A stretch of DNA of 8,134 bases from Bacillota bacterium (GTDB taxonomy: Bacteria > Bacillota > Clostridia > Oscillospirales > Oscillospiraceae), in the NCBI GenBank assembly GCA_009781925.1, contig WQUU01000001.1:1-8134 (forward strand), in the 5' to 3' direction. The position numbers and the translations under genes are program-made. The notes beneath the pieces were generated by a model that ran no database searches, was not told the DNA's origin, and was given only the letters and a program-made list of their open reading frames with translations. Below are positions 5,811 through 8,134 of the stretch, one piece after another; position 1 is the stretch's first letter; every line of letters starts with the position of its first letter.

Positions 5811-5857
5811 GAACTGCTTAAGTATAACACTAAAGCAGTTCTAAAATCAAGTGTTAT
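5811..5857. promoter_or_regulatory. Interleaved inverted repeats over the ribbon-helix-helix promoter (candidate operator)
   Basis: GAACTGCTT (5811-5819) is the exact inverse of AAGCAGTTC (5833-5841). ATAACACT (5824-5831) is the exact inverse of AGTGTTAT (5850-5857). The two pairs are threaded through each other in the order X, Y, X', Y' and cover the -10, the spacer and the edge of the -35. Ribbon-helix-helix repressors typically bind such short repeats at their own promoter, so autoregulation is the natural reading. Confidence 0.55.
5821..5850 (-). promoter_or_regulatory. Promoter of the ribbon-helix-helix gene
   Basis: On the minus strand, -35 TTGATT (5845-5850), an 18-base spacer and -10 TATACT (5821-5826). 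The predicted start near 5814 gives a leader of about 20 bases. Confidence 0.65.
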
Positions 5858-5878
5858 TTTCAAAATTTGCATATGCTA

Positions 5879-5908
5879 TTGACAAAAAGACAAAACGTAC
5901 GCTATAAT
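5879..5908 (+). promoter_or_regulatory. Promoter of the toxin-antitoxin operon
   Basis: Perfect -35 TTGACA (5879-5884) and perfect -10 TATAAT (5903-5908) with an 18-base spacer. The start is predicted near 5915, leaving a leader of only about 16 bases before the antitoxin ATG at 5931. Confidence 0.85.
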
Positions 5909-5914
5909 GTACGT
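5895..5914. promoter_or_regulatory. Candidate toxin-antitoxin operator, ACGTAC-N8-GTACGT
   Basis: A perfect 6-bp inverted repeat centred on the -10 box. YefM/YoeB systems in E. coli autoregulate through palindromes with a TGTACA core near the promoter. The GTAC cores and position here fit that scheme, but binding is inferred. Confidence 0.6.
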
Positions 5915-5930
5915 AAAGGAGCTGATGTCC

Positions 5931-6179
5931 ATGCTGAATACGAATGTCACAAACTTCAGAAAAAATATCTTTGGAATGTTGGAACAGACCATCAAATACA
6001 ATGAACCGGTCAATATCAGCACAAAGGACGGCAACGCCGTCGTACTGAGTGAGGAAGATTACAACGGCCTGATGGTGACGCTTCAAATCTGCTCGGTTCC
6101 GGGTATGAAAGAGAAAATCATCGACGGTTTAAATACCCCCATCTCCGACTGCCTTTCGGAAGATGAGGTGGAGTGGTGA
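5931..6179 (+). CDS. Type II antitoxin, Phd/YefM family
   Basis: An 82-residue labile antitoxin that should neutralise the YoeB-like toxin encoded next to it and, with it, repress the operon. The N-terminal DNA-binding Phd/YefM fold shows NTNVTNFRKNIFGMLEQ (3-19), NEPVNISTKDGNAVVLSEEDYNGL (24-47) and the LxICSVPGM region. The acidic C terminus (ISDCLSEDEVEW) is the usual toxin-binding tail. The start is ATG at 5931, with AAAGGAG nine bases upstream. In-frame ATGs at 5907 and 5925 are rejected because the first lies in the -10 box and the second is three bases from the ribosome site. Its stop overlaps the toxin start by GTGA. Confidence 0.92.
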   Translation: MLNTNVTNFRKNIFGMLEQTIKYNEPVNISTKDGNAVVLSEEDYNGLMVTLQICSVPGMKEKIIDGLNTPISDCLSEDEVEW

Positions 6180-6442
6180 GCTATACCGTCATCTATACCA
6201 AAAAGGCGTCGGTGGACATCCCCAAGCTGAAGGCCGCCAAATTGGACAAAAAGGCGAGAGCCCTCATTGATTTAATCCGCGAGACGCCGTTTCAAAATCC
6301 GCCGCCTTATGAAAAACTTGTGGGCGATTTACAGGGCGCGTATTCCCGCCGGATTAATATCAAGCACCGTCTGGTCTATGAGGTGATCGAGGAGAGCAAA
6401 ACCCTTAAAATAATCAGCCTCTGGACGCACTATGCGCAATGA
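6176..6442 (+). CDS. Type II toxin, Txe/YoeB family mRNA interferase
   Basis: An 88-residue endoribonuclease of the RelE superfamily. YoeB-type toxins bind the ribosome A site and cut mRNA, arresting growth when the antitoxin is lost. The family core is clear: NPPPYEKLVGDLQGAYSRRI, then HRLVYEV, and a C-terminal SLWTHY. Candidate catalytic residues fall at Glu46, Arg65 and His85, nearly matching the E. coli Glu46/Arg65/His83 set, so the toxin looks intact. The start is GTG at 6176, overlapping the antitoxin stop (GTGA) with GAGGTG five bases upstream; the adjacent GTG at 6173 is an alternative. The weak start codon and coupling fit antitoxin in excess. A terminator begins at the stop codon. 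Confidence 0.92.
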   Translation: MSYTVIYTKKASVDIPKLKAAKLDKKARALIDLIRETPFQNPPPYEKLVGDLQGAYSRRINIKHRLVYEVIEESKTLKIISLWTHYAQ

Positions 6443-6486
6443 GCAAACCCGCCGGCGCGAAAATGTGTTGACGGGTTTTTGCTTTT
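6442..6486 (+). terminator. Terminator of the toxin-antitoxin operon
   Basis: AGCAAACCCG faces CGGGTTTTTGCT (6472-6483) around a 20-base loop, with T-rich sequence in and after the right arm (TTTTTGCTTTT). It starts on the last base of the toxin stop codon. Confidence 0.6.
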
Positions 6487-6493
6487 CGAAAAC

Positions 6494-6509
6494 TTCCGAC
6501 GTTCCGACG
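6494..6509 (+). repeat. Tandem 8-bp direct repeat upstream of the nifJ promoter
   Basis: TTCCGACG occurs twice in a row, 29 bases upstream of the nifJ -35 box. It may be an activator or repressor site; no known binding motif is recognised. Confidence 0.4.
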
Positions 6510-6537
6510 AAAATTCTGCATTTTGCTTTTTTCCGCA

Positions 6538-6566
6538 TTTACAGACACGAAAAAAAGTGGTAGAAT
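6538..6566 (+). promoter_or_regulatory. Promoter of nifJ
   Basis: TTTACA (6538-6543), a 17-base spacer and TAGAAT (6561-6566), each one base from consensus. The predicted start near 6573 gives a leader of about 60 bases. Confidence 0.75.
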
Positions 6567-6632
6567 AACTTGGATTGCGGATCAAACAATATATGGTAAT
6601 CATAATTGTAACATATACGGAGGAGATGCTCT

Positions 6633-8134
6633 ATGAGAAAGCTCAAAACGATGGACGGCAACAACGCCGCGGCGTATGTGTCCTACGCCTTTACGGAGGT
6701 GGCCGGGATCTATCCCATCACGCCGTCCTCCACGATGGCGGAGTATGTGGACAAGTGGGCCGCCAACGGCCAGGAGAATATCTTCGGGCAAAAAGTGAAC
6801 GTGGTGGAGATGCAGTCCGAGGGCGGCGCGGCCGGCGTGGTGCACGGCAGCCTCACGGCCGGGGCGCTGACCACCACCTATACCGCCTCCCAGGGCCTCT
6901 TGCTCATGATCCCCAACATGTATAAGATCGCGGGCGAGCAGCTCCCCGGCGTCATCCACGTTTCGGCCCGAACCGTGGCCACTCACGCTCTGTCCATCTT
7001 CGGCGACCACAGCGACGTCATGGCCTGCCGCCAGACGGGTTTTGCCATGCTGGCCGCCACCAATCCTCAGGAGGTCATGGATCTGGGCGCGGTGGCGCAT
7101 CTGGCCGCGATCAAATATTCCATGCCCTTTTTGCACTTTTTCGACGGATTCCGCACCTCCCACGAGATGCAGAAGATCGAGGTCTGGGACTATGACGAGC
7201 TGGCGGGCATGGTGGACTATGAGGCCCTGCGCGCTTTCCGCGACAAGGCAAACAACCCGAACCACCCCCACCTCAAGGGCAGCGCCCAGAACCCGGACAT
7301 CTTCTTCCAGGTGCGCGAGGCCTCTAATGGGAAGTACCTGAGTCTCGCGGAAGAGGTCGAGGGCGTCATGCGGGACGTCAACGCCAAGATCGGCTCGGAT
7401 TATCAGCTCTTTAACTACTACGGCGCGCCCGACGCGACCCATGTGCTGGTCGCCATGGGCTCCGTCTGCGACACGGCGGAGGAGGTCGTGGATTTCCTCA
7501 ACGCCCAGGGCGAAAAAGTCGGACTCATCAAGGTGCGGCTGTACCGGCCTTTCAGCCAAAAGCACCTGCTCGCCGCCCTGCCCAAGACGGTACAGGTCAT
7601 CGGCGTGCTCGACCGCACAAAGGAGCCCGGCGCGCCAGGTGAGCCGCTGTATCTGGACATCGTGACCGCCCTGGCGGGCACGGAGTTTTCCGGCGTCAAG
7701 ATCATCGGCGGGCGCTACGGCCTCTCCTCCAAGGACACCACCCCCGGCGCGGTCATCTCGGCCTTCCGCAACATCGAGTCCGAGAACCCCATTTTAGGTT
7801 TCACCATCGGCATCGTGGACGATGTGACGTTCCTCTCCGTGCCGATGAAGGAGCATCCGGACACGACTCCGGCAAATATTATCTCCTGCAAGTTCTGGGG
7901 CTTGGGCTCGGACGGCACGGTGAGCGCCAATAAGAACGCCATCAAGATCATCGGCGACCACACGGACAAGACGGTGCAGGCCTACTTCCAATACGACTCC
8001 AAAAAATCCGGCGGTGTGACCATCTCCCATCTGCGCTTTGGGGACAGCCCCATCAAGTCCACTTATTTCGTGAGCAAAGCCGACTTTGTGGCCTGCCACA
8101 ACCCCAGCTACCTGGACAAATACAAGATGGCCCA
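6633..8134 (+). CDS. nifJ: Pyruvate:ferredoxin (flavodoxin) oxidoreductase, N-terminal part (3' end off the window)
   Basis: Converts pyruvate and CoA to acetyl-CoA and CO2 while reducing ferredoxin, the central pyruvate step in anaerobes. The first 500 residues are present; the family has about 1170-1180. Domain I (about 5-245) shows the pyruvate site YPITPSSTMAE with Thr30, EMQSEGGAAG with Glu63 (the thiamine-diphosphate contact) and HVSAR with Arg113. These sit one residue below the numbering I recall for the Desulfovibrio africanus enzyme. Domain II (about 255-360) has THVLVAMGSVCDTAEE and LDRTKEPGAPGEPLYLD. The gamma domain begins near 415 (KFWGLGSDGTVSANKNAIK). The ferredoxin-like [4Fe-4S] part and the main thiamine-diphosphate domain are outside the window. 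The ATG at 6633 has GGAGGAG seven bases upstream. It has its own promoter and reads as a single-gene unit here. Confidence 0.97.
   Translation, partial: MRKLKTMDGNNAAAYVSYAFTEVAGIYPITPSSTMAEYVDKWAANGQENIFGQKVNVVEMQSEGGAAGVVHGSLTAGALTTTYTASQGLLLMIPNMYKIAGEQLPGVIHVSARTVATHALSIFGDHSDVMACRQTGFAMLAATNPQEVMDLGAVAHLAAIKYSMPFLHFFDGFRTSHEMQKIEVWDYDELAGMVDYEALRAFRDKANNPNHPHLKGSAQNPDIFFQVREASNGKYLSLAEEVEGVMRDVNAKIGSDYQLFNYYGAPDATHVLVAMGSVCDTAEEVVDFLNAQGEKVGLIKVRLYRPFSQKHLLAALPKTVQVIGVLDRTKEPGAPGEPLYLDIVTALAGTEFSGVKIIGGRYGLSSKDTTPGAVISAFRNIESENPILGFTIGIVDDVTFLSVPMKEHPDTTPANIISCKFWGLGSDGTVSANKNAIKIIGDHTDKTVQAYFQYDSKKSGGVTISHLRFGDSPIKSTYFVSKADFVACHNPSYLDKYKMA

Noticed and set aside
5530..5844. 104-codon plus-strand frame downstream of the orphan promoter
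   Set aside because: Most of it is antisense to the ribbon-helix-helix gene, its first ATG precedes the predicted transcription start, and the terminator hairpin lies inside it.
5907..5930. Eight extra N-terminal residues for the antitoxin (start at 5907)
   Set aside because: That ATG is within the -10 box and upstream of the predicted transcript start; family members begin at the MLNTN block.
6600..7565. 321-codon open frame on the minus strand opposite nifJ
   Set aside because: The opposite strand has all pyruvate:ferredoxin oxidoreductase motifs in order; the antisense protein is rich in His, Gly and Arg and has no known domain.

Overview
This window looks like chromosomal DNA from a GC-rich anaerobic Clostridia-type Firmicute (an Oscillospiraceae/Ruminococcaceae-like gut organism is my best guess). 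The reasons are strong GGAGG-type ribosome binding sites, the yloU-fakA gene pair, a pyruvate:ferredoxin oxidoreductase, an Xaa-His dipeptidase, a DUF6809-like small protein, and TGTAGGGG-type intergenic palindromes. The taxonomic placement is inference; there is no rRNA or other marker to fix it.

Left part (1-5003, all on the minus strand, read right to left). A good sigma-A promoter (4975-5003) drives yloU (Asp23/Gls24 family) and fakA (DAK2-domain fatty acid kinase, TTG start). After a 109-bp gap holding a repeat and a hairpin come pepD (Xaa-His dipeptidase), an 84-bp gap filled by a 58-bp palindrome, a GNAT acetyltransferase, and a pyridoxamine/pyridoxal kinase. The last two overlap by ATGA. 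The kinase runs off the left edge, and its GTGD catalytic motif reads GTGG.

Middle part (about 5050-6490) is a compact, visibly more AT-rich accessory block. It holds a DUF6809-like protein (minus), a promoter and terminator pair on the plus strand with no gene between them (candidate small RNA), and a 58-residue ribbon-helix-helix protein (minus). The last of these is divergent from a complete YefM/YoeB-type toxin-antitoxin operon (plus). The 137-bp divergent region carries two near-consensus promoters. Each is overlaid by inverted repeats: an interleaved pair over the ribbon-helix-helix promoter, and an ACGTAC-N8-GTACGT palindrome centred on the toxin-antitoxin -10 box. A terminator closes the toxin gene.

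Right part (6491-8134, plus strand). A strong promoter (6538-6566) and a good ribosome binding site precede nifJ, encoding pyruvate:ferredoxin (flavodoxin) oxidoreductase. It is cut by the window end after about 500 of the roughly 1170-1180 residues usual for the family.

Most of the window is ordinary housekeeping. The parts most worth a second look are the regulatory architecture of the toxin-antitoxin/ribbon-helix-helix block, the candidate small RNA, and the apparent loss of the catalytic aspartate in the pyridoxal kinase. I see no RNA genes of known type, no CRISPR array, no insertion sequence and no convincing new multi-gene system.
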